Assembly: GCF_954871325.1 (NCBI RefSeq)
Contig: NC_088775.1
Span: 47,903,561 to 47,967,560, forward strand
DNA: 64,000 bases
Reading direction: 5' to 3'
DNA from: Gordionus sp. m RMFG-2023
Lineage: Eukaryota > Nematomorpha > Gordioida > Chordodea > Parachordodidae
Shown here piece by piece: positions 1 to 10,745 of the stretch. Each line of letters starts with the position of its first letter. Within the stretch, counting starts at the first letter, position 1. The notes below the pieces were generated by a model that saw only the letters and a list, made by a program, of their open reading frames with translations, searched no databases and was not told the origin of the DNA. Both the position numbers and the translations under genes were made by a program.

Positions 1-1008
1 TTTTTTGAGCCTTTTGGTTTTAAAACAGATAAAGTTATATCTAAGGAATGTTATTTATCTTTGTTTTTACTATTAAGTAAATCATTTAATGTATCATGAC
101 AATCTATCGATTCGGGAATTAAATAGTTATGATACTCATTATTTAAAAAATATTCTCCTTTTCCTGAGAAGGATCTTTCAAATTCTTTTTCTTGTAACAT
201 TGTTATATCTTTAATTTTTTCGATTAATTCTTTTAAAGGACGTTATTTCCAGTTTATATATGATTTTAAAACGTGATTCATAGATTCACAGTTGTTATTT
301 GTCCATAAACAATTTATTATTTTATTTTTTAGGGGAATGTAAACATGTTCATAAATTACTTTTTGAAATTTATTTTTTATATATGTAAAAAATATATTTA
401 AATTTTGATTATTACAATAATTATATAAATCATTTAATTTTTCATTATATATTTGATCGTCTCGAGAAAATACAAGCCCATTAAAAGAAAAAATATCCTG
501 TATAATTTTTTTAGACATAACAGCATTTACACCATGTTTTTCCGACAAATATTTTCTTATATTGTCTTTTAAATGACGCGTGCATATTAAATGAGTATTA
601 AATTTAAATATTTCCCGAATCGGGTTTACTATAGCCTTTTCTTGGTCACTACCAAATATGATATTTTTAATATTAATTTTATTTTTTAAAAATACAGAAT
701 GTAAATGAGAGTATGATATGTGGTCATATCAGAATCCCTATGCAAATATATTGGTCCTAAAAATATTGGGGATTCGTCTGTTTTATATCTATTAATTGCT
801 ATATGTTTAAATACTATAGCAGTAAGATATAGATCACCCAAATTAAATGTTTTATCAACCCCTAATATACAGAAGTTAGTTTGGTTTGACAAAAACTTTA
901 TAGTTTTAATAATAAAATGAGTATAGCACGATGGTGTTTTGTCTTTGATATGAATGATTGATTGGATAAATGGCGAAATATGTAAATCATTAGTAATGTG
1001 TAATATTT
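1..1008 (-). pseudogene. MULE (Mutator-like) transposase, DDE half, fragment cut by window edge
   Basis: On the minus strand this carries the catalytic half of a Mutator-like transposase. Visible blocks are VDKTFNLGD (first acidic residue, near 856), FLGPIYLH with a following TYH, and CESMNHVLKSYINWK (likely the third acidic residue, near 250-300). The same blocks occur at 9490-10500 with near-identical DNA, so this is a second copy of the transposase encoded by the large element at 8541-17208. The reading frame is open only in pieces (243-548 and 686-892), so it is broken. The N-terminal OTU part seen in the other copy is absent: similarity stops near 1008, where a satellite array starts. 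The rest of this copy, if any, lies left of the window. Family call is confident; whether it belongs to a whole element is unknown. Confidence 0.8.
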
Positions 1009-1010
1009 TA

Positions 1011-3122
1011 ATTTTTTTTTAGATTTCTAATGATTAATGGGAATATGTTAATCTCTTTTCCTACTAGGAACTCCATTAATAAAATTTTTATCGTTAAGAT
1101 AAATGCTTATTATTCCTATAAATATCAGATTTACTCATATTTTAATTTTTTTTTTAGATTTCTAATGATTAATGGGAATATGCTGATCTCTTCTCCTACT
1201 AGGAACTCCATTTTCAATAAAATTTTTATCGTAGAGATTTATACTTATTATTCCTATAAATATCAGATTTACTCATATTTTAATTTTTTTCTAGATTTCA
1301 AATGATTAATGGGAGTATGTTGATCTCTTTTCCTACTAGGAACTCCAAATAAAATTCTTATCGTTGAGATAAATACTTATTATTCCTATAAATATCAGAC
1401 TTACTCATAATTTTTTTTTTAGATTTCTAATGATTAATGGCAATATGTTAATCTCTTTCCTACTAGGAACTCTATTAATAAAATTTTTATCGTAGAGATT
1501 TATACTTATTATTCCTATAAATATCAGATTTACTCATATTTAATTTTTTTTAGATTTCTAATGATTAATGGGAATATGTTAATCTTTTCCTACTAGGAAA
1601 CCCATTAATAAAATTTTTATCGTAAAGATAAATACTTATTATTCCTATAAATATCAGATTTATTCATATTTTATATTCTTTTTAGATTTCTATGATCAAT
1701 GGGTTTTTTTTTTTTTTTTTTTTTTTTTAGGAACCTTATTAATAAAATTTTATCAGAGAGATTTATACTTATTATTCCTATAAATATCAGATTTACTCAT
1801 ATTTTAATTTTTCTAGATTTCAAATGATTAATGGAATATGTTAATCTCTTTTCCTACTAGGAAACTCCAAATAAAATTTTTATCGTTGAGATAAATAATT
1901 TGCCATTCCTATAAATATCAAGACCATATATAATTTTTTTTGATTTCTAATGATTAATTGAGAATATGTTAATTCCTTTCCTACTAGGGAATCCATTAAT
2001 AAAATTTTTATCATAGAGATTTATATTTATTATTCCCATAAATATCAGATTTACTCATATTTTAATTTTTTTTTAGATTTCTAATGATTAATGGGAATAT
2101 GTTGATCTCTTTTCCTACTAGGAACTCCTATTAATAAATTAATCGTAGATTTAGGATTTATTATTCCTATAAATATCAGATTTATCTATATTTTAATTTT
2201 TTTCTAGATTTCGAATGATTAATGGAATATGTTACATATCTTTCCTACGTAGGAACTCCATTAAAAATTCTATCGTTAAGATTTATAATATTATTTCATA
2301 AATATCAGACTTGCTCATATTTTAATTTTATTTTAAGATTTCTAATGGATTGCAATATGTTAATCTCTTTCCTACTAGAACTCATGCAATAAAATTTTTA
2401 TCGTTGAGATAAATACTTATTATTCCTATAAAATATCAGATTCTACCCATATTTAATTTTATTTTAAGATTTCTAATGATTGGAATATGTTAATCTCTTT
2501 TCCTAATTAGGAACTCCCTTAATAAAATTTTTATCGTTGAGATAAATACTTATTATTTATATAAATATCAGATTTACTCATATTTTAATTTCTTGACAGA
2601 TTTCTAATGATTAATGGGAATATGTTAATCTCTTTTTTCCTACTAGAACCTGTATTAATAAAATTTCTTTATCGGAGAGATTTAAACTTATTATTCCTAT
2701 AAATATCAGATTTGCTCATATTTTAATTTTTTAGATTTCTAATGATTAATGGGAATATGTTAATCTTATTTCCTACTAGGAACTCCATTAATAAAATTTT
2801 ATCGTTAATATAAATACTTCATATTCCTATAAATATCAGATTTACTCATATATTTTAATTTTTTTTAGGATTTAAATGATTACTGGAATATGTTAACTTT
2901 TCCTAATAGGAACTCCATTAATAAAAATTTTATCGTAGAGATTTATACTTATTATTCCCATAAATATCAGATTTACTCATATTTTAATTTTTTTCTAGAT
3001 TTCAAATGATTAATGGAGTATGTTGATCTCTTTTTCCTACTAGGAACTCCAAATAAAATTTTTATCGTTGAGATAAATACTTATTATTCCTATAAATATC
3101 AGACTTATCATAATTTTTTTTT
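1011..3122. repeat. Satellite array, about 16 copies of a ~132-bp unit
   Basis: A head-to-tail array. Each unit contains AGATTTCTAATGATTAATGG, then a TCCTACTAGGAACTCC block, an ATTTTTATCG block, ATTCCTATAAATATCAG and TACTCATATTTTAATTTTTT. Unit starts recur near 1020, 1155, 1292, 1420, 1552, 1684, 1815 and so on to about 2996, a spacing of 120-137 bp. Units differ by point changes and small indels, and one has a long T run (about 1700-1730). A 91-aa open frame at 1030-1305 is a by-product of the repeat, not a gene. The left end abuts the MULE fragment; the right end stops in a T run at about 3122. Confidence 0.93.
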
Positions 3123-3244
3123 TTCAATTGCGGTCGTTTTGAGGGACATTCGCTTAAAATATAAAAATCGTTTTTTATAAAAAAAGATCGTTGGTTTTTT
3201 TTTATAAATTAATATAATTTAATAAATCAAGATTTTATTGTATT

Positions 3245-3438
3245 TTGAAAAATAGTTACCGACTTTGTATTTATATAACTAATTATAAAAAATAATAGGC
3301 GGATAATTAAATCAATTCAAAATCCCGGCCGAAGGCCGCCCGCAAAAAATTATTTTTAGCAATTTTTATATTTCTACCGCAATTTTCAAGTTTCTCCCAC
3401 ATCTCCCTCAATTTGAAAATTTTGACCTGGCAACCCTG
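3245..3438 (-). mobile_element. Isolated end of a hAT element (CAGGGTTGCCAGG type TIR)
   Basis: Read on the minus strand from 3438, the sequence starts CAGGGTTGCCAGGTCAAAAT and continues with AAATTG, GGGAGA and GAAAATTG blocks. These match the first ~150 bp of the hAT element that begins at 55381. A short GC-rich palindrome (GGCCTTCGGCC) sits inside it. I find no partner TIR to the left within the window, so only one end survives here or the rest was removed. No coding sequence is attached. Confidence 0.7.
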
Positions 3439-4271
3439 AGTATGAATCAAAAGTTATTAGAATTTCAAAAATTATCAAATTTAGATTGAACAAAGAATCT
3501 AAAGAAAGCAATTATAATAAAAAAATTAAATTAAATTATCATTATTTATAAAATCAACTTTTTTCCTTATTTCAAAATATGAGGATAAAGATAAAAGGCT
3601 AACTCGATATTTTATACAAAAGAAAATTAAGCTTGGAAACTTTTCCGACAGATGACATAACTAAAAAAACCCTAAAAACACAAACTAAACAAAATCTACC
3701 TAAACAAATACCTGAAACTAAACCCAACCCTTCTAAAAAAAAACTATCAAAGATTACACGAAATTACAAATCAGAAACCAAGAAGAACTAAATGAAAATC
3801 CAAAATTTTAAATAACTCGAAAGCCAATAATAATAATTTTTTATTTCAGACAATATTAATAATTTCCATATTTTTAAATTAATTCCACAAAAAAATAATA
3901 ATCCACATATAATATCAAATCTATATTATATAACTACAATATACGTGATACGTGATATATAGCGCATTCGCCCTCTAACGTTGAATATACAACAGAGCAA
4001 CGCTAGGTTTTCCTCATTTCCATCTAATTGAAATTTATTAATTTAAGGGGGGAAAAAATATAAGGAGCCCTCCACACGTTTGTTGGGCAAGCCGCACGTA
4101 CTTGTACGCACAACATTTCTGAAGAAATGTTATTAAAACGTTTATAGGCTTAGAGGAAAAGAGAGGGACCAAAAAATAGCCTACACCCAAGAACTGCTTT
4201 TAAAATTAATTACTTTAAAGGTGGGAGGTGGAAAACATAAAAAACAAATACCACGTGATTATGAGTGATGT
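3439..4271. other. Unassigned spacer
   Basis: AT-rich sequence without a recognisable gene, RNA or repeat. A slightly more complex stretch (about 3950-4200, with CCCTCTAACG and a GCACGTACTTGTACG inverted motif) has no open frame and no family I recognise. It directly precedes the target site of the Mutator-like element. Confidence 0.5.
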
Positions 4272-4280
4272 GTTATAATA

Positions 4281-4497
4281 GACTATTGTTACTTACAACT
4301 ATTGTTGCATTTAAAAAATTATAAAAAAAGTAAAATTTTCATTTTTTTAAAGAACGCATGTTGTTTTTTTTTTACCATTAACAATATTTATTTATTTCAA
4401 AATAATTTTTTTTTTATTTATAAATAAATATATTTTTTTTCATAAATAAAAATTATTTTATTAAAAATTAGCTCTCCATTTTTTTTTATAATTATTT
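4281..4497 (+). repeat. Left terminal inverted repeat of the Mutator-like element
   Basis: It mirrors 6598-6810 almost base for base, ending in ATTAGCTCTCCATTTTTTTT. The intact length and few mismatches suggest a fairly recent insertion. Confidence 0.93.
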
Positions 4498-4656
4498 AAA
4501 GTCAAATATGATCGAATTAAACCCTACTGGAAATTGTGAAATAGATACTATTGCCGGTAAAAAATATATTTTTTTAAGCCAAATATTTTTTTATGGTATT
4601 AGTCCCTCCTATGATCGAATCAAGCCCTACTGGAAATTATGAGATAGATACAACTC

Positions 4657-5478
4657 TTGCAGAGGAATTCTTCCTTACATATTTTTTATAAAAATTTAAA
4701 TGAATATTTAAATTGTTTGGAGGACAAGAATAAAGATATAATCCTTACAAATAGTAGACTTAATTATACAAGTCTGCCACCATCTTCCCCACAATTTTTA
4801 TTCTCCAAATTATTGTCTTTAAAAGCTTTTAAAAGAGTTAACCTTGAAATAAAATATTCTTTTAATATAACTTATGAAGATTTCAATGTTAGTGAAAATT
4901 TATATAATTGTGGTTTCCAGCAAAGGTATCTTTTACCTTGTAAACATATTTTCAGATACAGGGAAGATAACAATATCTCCCTCTATGATGATTCCTTATG
5001 TGCTTTAAGGTGGTGGAAGGAATACAATTTATACCCATATTTAAGTGAAAATAGTATAAATTATGAAGAGAAAAGGGATGATAATATTGATATAGAAATT
5101 ATTTCAAAAAATACTAAAAATAAATGTGAATTAACAGATATAGAAATATATAAAATGACACAAGAATATTTTCAAAATAATATTGGCAACTTTATTAAGG
5201 AGCTACCAAATGACCTGATGATTATATGCTTTCAGGAATTAAAAGAAACATGTGAAAAGGTATGTAACCTAGAATATCTTAAAAGCAAAAAAAGAATAAA
5301 TACATTGGAAAACAAAGAGAATATTAATAGTTTACCATCATCTTCTAATTCCTTAGAATTAGTTAAAAATTTAAAAATGCCTGAAAAAATAAATAGAAAA
5401 AAGAAAAAAATGCAGTACACTATTTTTAACAAAAAAAAAGCTTTAAATAAAGAAATAGATAATGAAATCTTTCTATAA
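4657..5478 (+). pseudogene. C-terminal fragment of a MULE transposase with a SWIM-type zinc finger
   Basis: A 273-codon open frame inside the Mutator-like element. Around residues 87-101 it has NCGF..., then LPCKHIF, matching the C-x-n-C-x-H part of SWIM fingers found after the DDE core in MULE transposases. The usual CxC pair is reduced here to one Cys. A following RWWKEYNL resembles the conserved W-rich block behind the finger in that family. The frame opens at a TTG, not an ATG, and the first internal ATG is far downstream. No DDE residues precede it, so I read this as the tail of a larger, deleted transposase or a 3' exon. The C-terminal third is Lys/Asn/Glu-rich. It ends at TAA overlapping the ATG of the next small ORF (TAATG). 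Confidence 0.72.
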
Positions 5479-5645
5479 TGCAGGATATCACGAATCAAGA
5501 AAATCTACAATTATCCAAAGAGAATCTAGAACTACCCAAAGAAAATCTACAATTATCCAAAGAGAATATAGAACTACCCATACAGGATCAATTACAATTA
5601 CCTAAAACCTTGTCATTACACAAATTGCATTCAAAATTAATATAA
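5478..5645 (+). CDS. Small ORF (55 aa) with a seven-residue tandem repeat
   Basis: The ATG overlaps the stop codon of the SWIM ORF (TAATG). The predicted peptide begins MQDITNQ and then repeats a seven-residue unit of the form KENLQLS / KENLELP about four to five times before ending in KLHSKLI. The repeat has Leu or Ile at fixed spacing and could form a short helix. It may be a separate small protein or the original C-terminus of the transposase, displaced by a frameshift, since it starts immediately at the stop in another frame. No family is recognised. Confidence 0.45.
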   Translation: MQDITNQENLQLSKENLELPKENLQLSKENIELPIQDQLQLPKTLSLHKLHSKLI

Positions 5646-5719
5646 TTGTATCTATTTTTATTATAATAATATATTTAAATAGTGTAATCATATTTAAAAT
5701 ACAAATGTTATGAAAAAGA

Positions 5720-6545
5720 AATAAATATTTGCTTAAAAAGAGTCTCAATTTATCCAGTTTATTGTAATGCTTATAGTATAAAAAGAAATAAGATATAATC
5801 TATTTATCTAAGTTTTGAGTTGTTTTTTTGGTCATTTTCATGGAATTCTTCTGCTATTATCTATTTTAAGTGTAGACTAAATATATATTGTGAAAATTAG
5901 ATTAAACATGAAAAATTTAATTAATTAGGAAAAAAAACATATTTATAATTTATAGCTTAATAAAAATATTTGCTTATGAAGAGTCTCAATTTATCCAGTT
6001 TATTGTAATGCCTATAGTATAAAAAGAATTAAGATATAATCTATTTTGTTTTTTTGGTCCTTTTCGTGGAATTATTATACTGTTATCTATTTTTAGTGTA
6101 GACTAAATATAGTGAAAATTAGATTAAACATGAAAAATTTAATTAATTAGAAAAAAAACATATTTATAATTTATAGTTTAATAAAAATATTCTTATGAAG
6201 AGACTCAATTTATCCAGTTTATTGTAATGCCTATAGTATAAAAAGAATTAAGATATAATCTATTTATCTAAGTTTTGAGTTGTTTATTTGGTCATTTTCA
6301 TGGAATTCTTCTGCTATTATCTATTTTTAGTGTAGACTAAATATATATTGTGAAAATTAGATTAAACATGAAAATTTTAATTTAGGAAAAAAACATATTT
6401 ATAGCTTAATAAAAATATTTGCTTATGAAGAGTCTCAATTTATCCAGTTTATTGTAATGCCTATAGTATAAAAAGAATTAAGATAAGTTTTGAGTTGTTT
6501 TTTTGGTCATTTTCATGGAATTCTTCTGCTGTTATCTATTATTCG
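5720..6545. repeat. Four tandem copies of a ~220-245-bp unit
   Basis: Each copy has GAGTCTCAATTTATCCAGTT (one has GAGACTC), a TATAGTATAAAAAGAATTAAG block, TTTTGAGTTGTTT, TGGTCATTTTCATGGAATTC and AGTGTAGACTAAATATA. Copies start near 5725, 5968, 6187 and 6414. The last is shortened where the right TIR begins. They lie between the ORFs and the right TIR, so they are subterminal repeats of the element. Confidence 0.88.
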
Positions 6546-6597
6546 AAATTATAGCTTAAAAAAAGAAAATTTAATAAAAAAATATTGACTTTAATTA

Positions 6598-6810
6598 ATT
6601 ATAAAAAAAAAATGGAGAGCTAATTTTTAATAAAATAATTTTTATTTATGAAAAAAAATATATTTATTTATAAATATAAAAAAAATTATTTTGAAATAAA
6701 TAAATATTGTTAATGATAAAAAAAAAAACAACATGCGTTCTTTAAAAAATGAAAATTTTACTTTTTTTATAATTTTTTAAATGCAACAATAGTTGCAAGT
6801 AACAATAGCC
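6598..6810 (-). repeat. Right terminal inverted repeat of the Mutator-like element
   Basis: Inverted copy of 4281-4497. It starts inside with AATGGAGAGCTAATTTTTAA and ends AACAATAGCC, followed at once by the 9-bp duplication GTTATAATA. Confidence 0.93.
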
Positions 6811-6819
6811 GTTATAATA

Positions 6820-8540
6820 TACACTATATATATTTATAACTGCAATTATATCTCATTTTTATACCCAATCAACTTTATTTTAATCGGTTGATTGGCATTT
6901 CGCGTAAAACAAAAAAATATAAAATGTAAACGTATTTACAAATACGACAATAACTTGCGGCAACTTTGGAAAATGTTATATCAAAATGAGATGGATTGGT
7001 TATGGTAAAATTTAAAACAATTAGGATAGCTAATTATTTTCATCAAGCCGCGAATAGGTTGAGCTATTGCTTAATAAAAAAAATTTAGAAAATAATTTTT
7101 AAAAAAATATAACCAAAAAAAATGATGTATTTTAATTTTATTATTCATGACATGACATGAAGCCACCCAAGCTCATTTACATTGTTATCAAATCAAATGA
7201 GAATATAGTATATTAAAAAAAAGTTAACCAAATTCCAATATTTAAATAATTAATAACCTTAAGGAATTTTAAAGCTATATAACAAAATTAATACAAACAA
7301 TTTTTTCCAAATTTTTATAGCAAGGTCAATATCGTTACTTGAACTGTGAACTCATTAGAGGGGCATCATTGAAATTAGAGGGGGGATAGTTAGTTATGAA
7401 ATAATTATCATTATTTGAAAAATTGGAAAGGGATGAAAGGTATTTTTTTTTTAAATTATTTATATTTGGCAGGAGGTTAAAAGTTTTGAGAGGGTTGATA
7501 TCATTTATAGATATGTATACAAGCCCCTGATTATATTCTCCGCAGTCCTTTTCTTAAGTTAAAATAGGAAATGGTTTAGCAAGTATTATCTTATTTTAAT
7601 AGATCCCTTTAGGTCATATTTTTTTATATCTAATTTACATATAGAATAAATATCCTTAAAAAATAAATTTCATTATAAAAAGTTTTTTAAAAAATGATTT
7701 TTTTTTTATTGAATATGTGAAGGAAAAAGTAGAGCATTGCCAACAAACCAATAGGTTTGTTTGTTAAATATATAACTGAAGTGTAAATTTTTAAAAGAAT
7801 CACTGATTTGAACAAACACTGGTTAAAAATAACCATGGGAAAAAAATCTGACAAAAACACCCCGATATAAATTTATATGCTTTAATAAATAAAAGGAAAA
7901 TGTAATCCTCGTTTTAAACTTTGCCCTTTAGTGTAATACTTGAGTATTATTTTATAATAGTACTTTTCTAATAATGTTACTCATCAAAAATGATCATATT
8001 TGTAAGGGGAAACAACTATATGACGCAAGGGCTAGGAATATGAATTTTAAAATAATTTTATAATGCATGACGAAAGGTAGTTATTTTTGAAATATTAATC
8101 GTGGGATTGATGTGGTAGAGAAAAACTGTGTCACACACATATAAAAGAATTTGTAAATACCCTCATAAAATCTGTATCTTGATGAATGAGTCTTATGTAA
8201 CCAGCTAAATTTTATACCAATCCTATATTTTTGTCACAAAAAAATAATGAAAATATAAAAATTTTGAGACTATTATATAAAAACAAACAAAATTTTTATT
8301 ATTGTAGATAAGAATTTAAAAAATTAAACATTCAATGTTATATTAATAGCGATTCCTTTAAGATAATCTAATCTTGATCGATTTTCGAAGTCAGAAACAA
8401 TTGTTACTATTCTCGCATGTAGATTTCGATATTTTTTTCTCGGGGGTATAGGGTGTTTCACCAGAATTATATTGAGCAATTTTTAACTCTGTCAACCCTT
8501 GTTGTTTTTTTAAGCCTATAAAAAATTATATAGTTTATTA
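6820..8540. other. Unassigned AT-rich spacer between two MULE elements
   Basis: No open frame of note. Two short palindromes stand out: CAATCAAC...GGTTGATTG near 6870-6895, and AACAAACCAATAGGTTTGTT near 7752-7771. Otherwise nothing recognisable. Confidence 0.5.
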
Positions 8541-9110
8541 GCGGTGGGTCTATTTATCGCTCGGCTGAAAATATCGCTTGGCTAGAAAATATCGCTCGGC
8601 TAACCACATAATAAATCATTTATTACTAAATATCGCTCGGCTAGTAAATGTCGCTCGACAAACCACATGATAAATTATTTATTACTAAATAGCTCGACTG
8701 GGAAATATCGCTCGGCTAACCACATAATAAATCATTTATTACTAAATATCGCTCAATTGGGAAATGTGGCTCGGTTAACCACATAATAAATTTTTTATTA
8801 CTAAATATCGCTCGGCTTATATTTATGTATTAAATTTCCAAACATTTTCCAGTGGGTTTTCACTTTCCTAATATTAATTGAGAATTAATTAGTTTATAAA
8901 TAAGATAAAGGTTTGGACAGGTGTAAAAAATTATCTATTAGATATTTTAGCTTCAATACTTTTATAAAATTAAAATTGCTCATAACATTTTTTATTTATT
9001 AAAGTAAAAGAAATAATATTCTATCTGCTAGATGGCGTCTTTAAAATTTTTATTATAAAATTTAAAAATAATATTTTTGAATGTGTTTAATAAATTTCGC
9101 CATATTCTAT
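8541..9110 (+). repeat. Left TIR of the OTU-MULE element
   Basis: Outer part (8551-8817): a short array of units built on ATCGCTCGGCT and TAATAAATCATTTATTACTA. Inner part (8815-9110): a unique stretch including CCAGTGGGTTTTCACTTTCC and GCTAGATGGCGTCTTTAAAA, mirrored at 13978-14272. The short array is probably the unexpanded form of the right TIR. Confidence 0.88.
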
Positions 9111-9487
9111 CATGATGGCTAAAATATTTTTGATTTTTTTTATAGCATTATCTATATTTTGGTAAAAAATTAGTAGTCTTTTTTAAATTTTGCAATTTTT
9201 ATTAATCAGATAAATTAATAACGATGGTAATTCATTTTATTCATTCATATATAAATCATAATTATTTTTACCAAATTGATATATAATGTTATTATAATAT
9301 AATTATTGCGTTCATAAAATATAATTTGTTCGGCAGAGAAGATTTAAATATACATTTAGGATAATAAAATTATATATATTGATGAAATAGATTATGAGCA
9401 GGGGAAAATTGGGGAAAAATAAGGAATTAAAATTTATAAAAAATATTTTATCGAGTCCTTTCTGCTTTAATTCTACGTCGCTGATGT
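9111..9487. other. Non-coding interior between left TIR and transposase 3' end
   Basis: AT-rich, without open frame. Transposase similarity begins at about 9488, at a TTTTTTGAGCCTTTTGGTTT block that is also the first 20 bases of the window, so both copies share this 3' sequence. Confidence 0.5.
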
Positions 9488-10745
9488 GGTTTTTTTGAGC
9501 CTTTTGGTTTTAAAACAGATAAAGTTTTATCTAATGAATGTAATTTATCTTTGCTTTGACTATTAAGTAAATTATTTAATGTATCATGACAATCTATCGA
9601 TTCGGGTATTAAATAATTGCGATTCATTATTTAAAAAATATTCTCCTTTTCCTGAGAAGGATCTTTTAAATTCTTTTTCTTGTAACATTGTGATATCCTT
9701 AATTTTTTCGATTAATTCTTTTAAAGGACGTTGTTTCCAGTTTATATATGATTTTAAAACATGGTTCATAGATTCGCAGTTGTTATTTGTCCATAAACAA
9801 TTTATTATTTTATTTTTTAGGGGAATGTAAACATGTTCATAAATTACTTTTTGAAATTTATTTTTTATATATAGCAAAAAAATATTTAAATTTTCATTAT
9901 TACAATAATTGTATAAATCGTTTAATTTTTCATTATATATTTGGTCATTCCGAGAAAATAAAATCCCATTAAAAGAAAAAATATCCTGTATAATTTTTTT
10001 AGACATAACAGCATTTACACCTTGTTTTTCCGACAAATATTTTCTTATATTGTCCTTTAAATGACGTGTGCATATTAAATGAGTATTAAATTTAAATATT
10101 TCCTGAATAGGTTTTACTATAGCCTTTTCTTGTTCACTACCAAATATGATATTTTTAATATTTATTTTATTTTTTAAAAATACAGAATGCAAATGAGAGA
10201 AAAAAGTATGATAAGTGGTCATATCAGAATCTCCATGCAAATATATTGGTCCTAAAAATATAGGGGATTCATCTGTTTTATATCTCTTAACTGCTATATG
10301 TTTAAATACTATAGCAGTTAGGTATATCACCCAAATTAAATGTTTTATCAACGCCTAATATACAGAAGTCAGATTGGTTTGACAAAAACTTAATAGTTTT
10401 AATAATAAAATGAATATAACAAATTATCGATGGTGTTTTCTCTTTGATGTGAATTATTGATTGAATAAATGGCGAAATATGTAGATCATTAGTAATTTGT
10501 AAAATATTAATCGCAAAATTTAGAGGTACTTTTGTATCTTTTTTAAGTTTATAATTTAAGTTATAAATTTGTTTTAAATTTTTTGGTTTAATTGGGTCTT
10601 TTTGAAATATATAATTATTATAAATATTGCGACATGTTTGATTGTCCTTTATTTGATTTCTAATGTTTGATAATAACTGATTTGAAGTCCGTACATAAGG
10701 ATTTACAATCTTTTTGGATTCCCATGGCAAGCGGGACCTGGCCAT
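9488..10745 (-). pseudogene. MULE transposase (DDE core), frameshifted
   Basis: DNA cut-and-paste transposase of the Mutator superfamily. The N-terminal part (10302-10745) has NPYVRTSNQLLSNIRNQI, a typical block ahead of the MULE core, and FCILGVDKTFNLGD with the first acid. The second part (9584-10351) has FLGPIYLHGDSD, TYHTFFSHLHS, IIFGSEQEKA (place of the second acid, usually TD), CTRHLKDN and NCESMNHVLK (third acid). The two parts are in different frames and overlap near 10302-10351, so there is one frameshift near 10330. A second separates this from the OTU ORF in an A-run near 10720. A small frame change near 9600 puts the Lys-rich tail (to 9488) in another frame. The copy at 1-1008 is the same gene. 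Coding density is high, so inactivation looks recent. Confidence 0.88.

Larger units (their letters stand above)
4281..6810 (+). mobile_element. Mutator-like element with ~215-bp TIRs and 9-bp TSD
   Basis: A 2530-bp element with complete ends. The left end begins GACTATTGTTACTTACAACT and the right end, reverse-complemented, begins GGCTATTGTTACTTGCAACT. It is flanked on both sides by the identical 9-bp duplication GTTATAATA (4272-4280 and 6811-6819), which is the length expected for Mutator-superfamily transposition. Inside are an ORF with a SWIM-like zinc finger (4657-5478), a small heptad-repeat ORF (5478-5645) and a four-copy tandem repeat (about 5720-6545). No DDE catalytic block is visible, so the copy looks non-autonomous: a deletion derivative that kept the C-terminal part of the transposase. 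Confidence 0.93.

Noticed and set aside
1030-1305. Open frame of 91 codons in the 132-bp satellite
   Set aside because: The frame is a product of two repeat units without stops; other units break it and the peptide has no domain.
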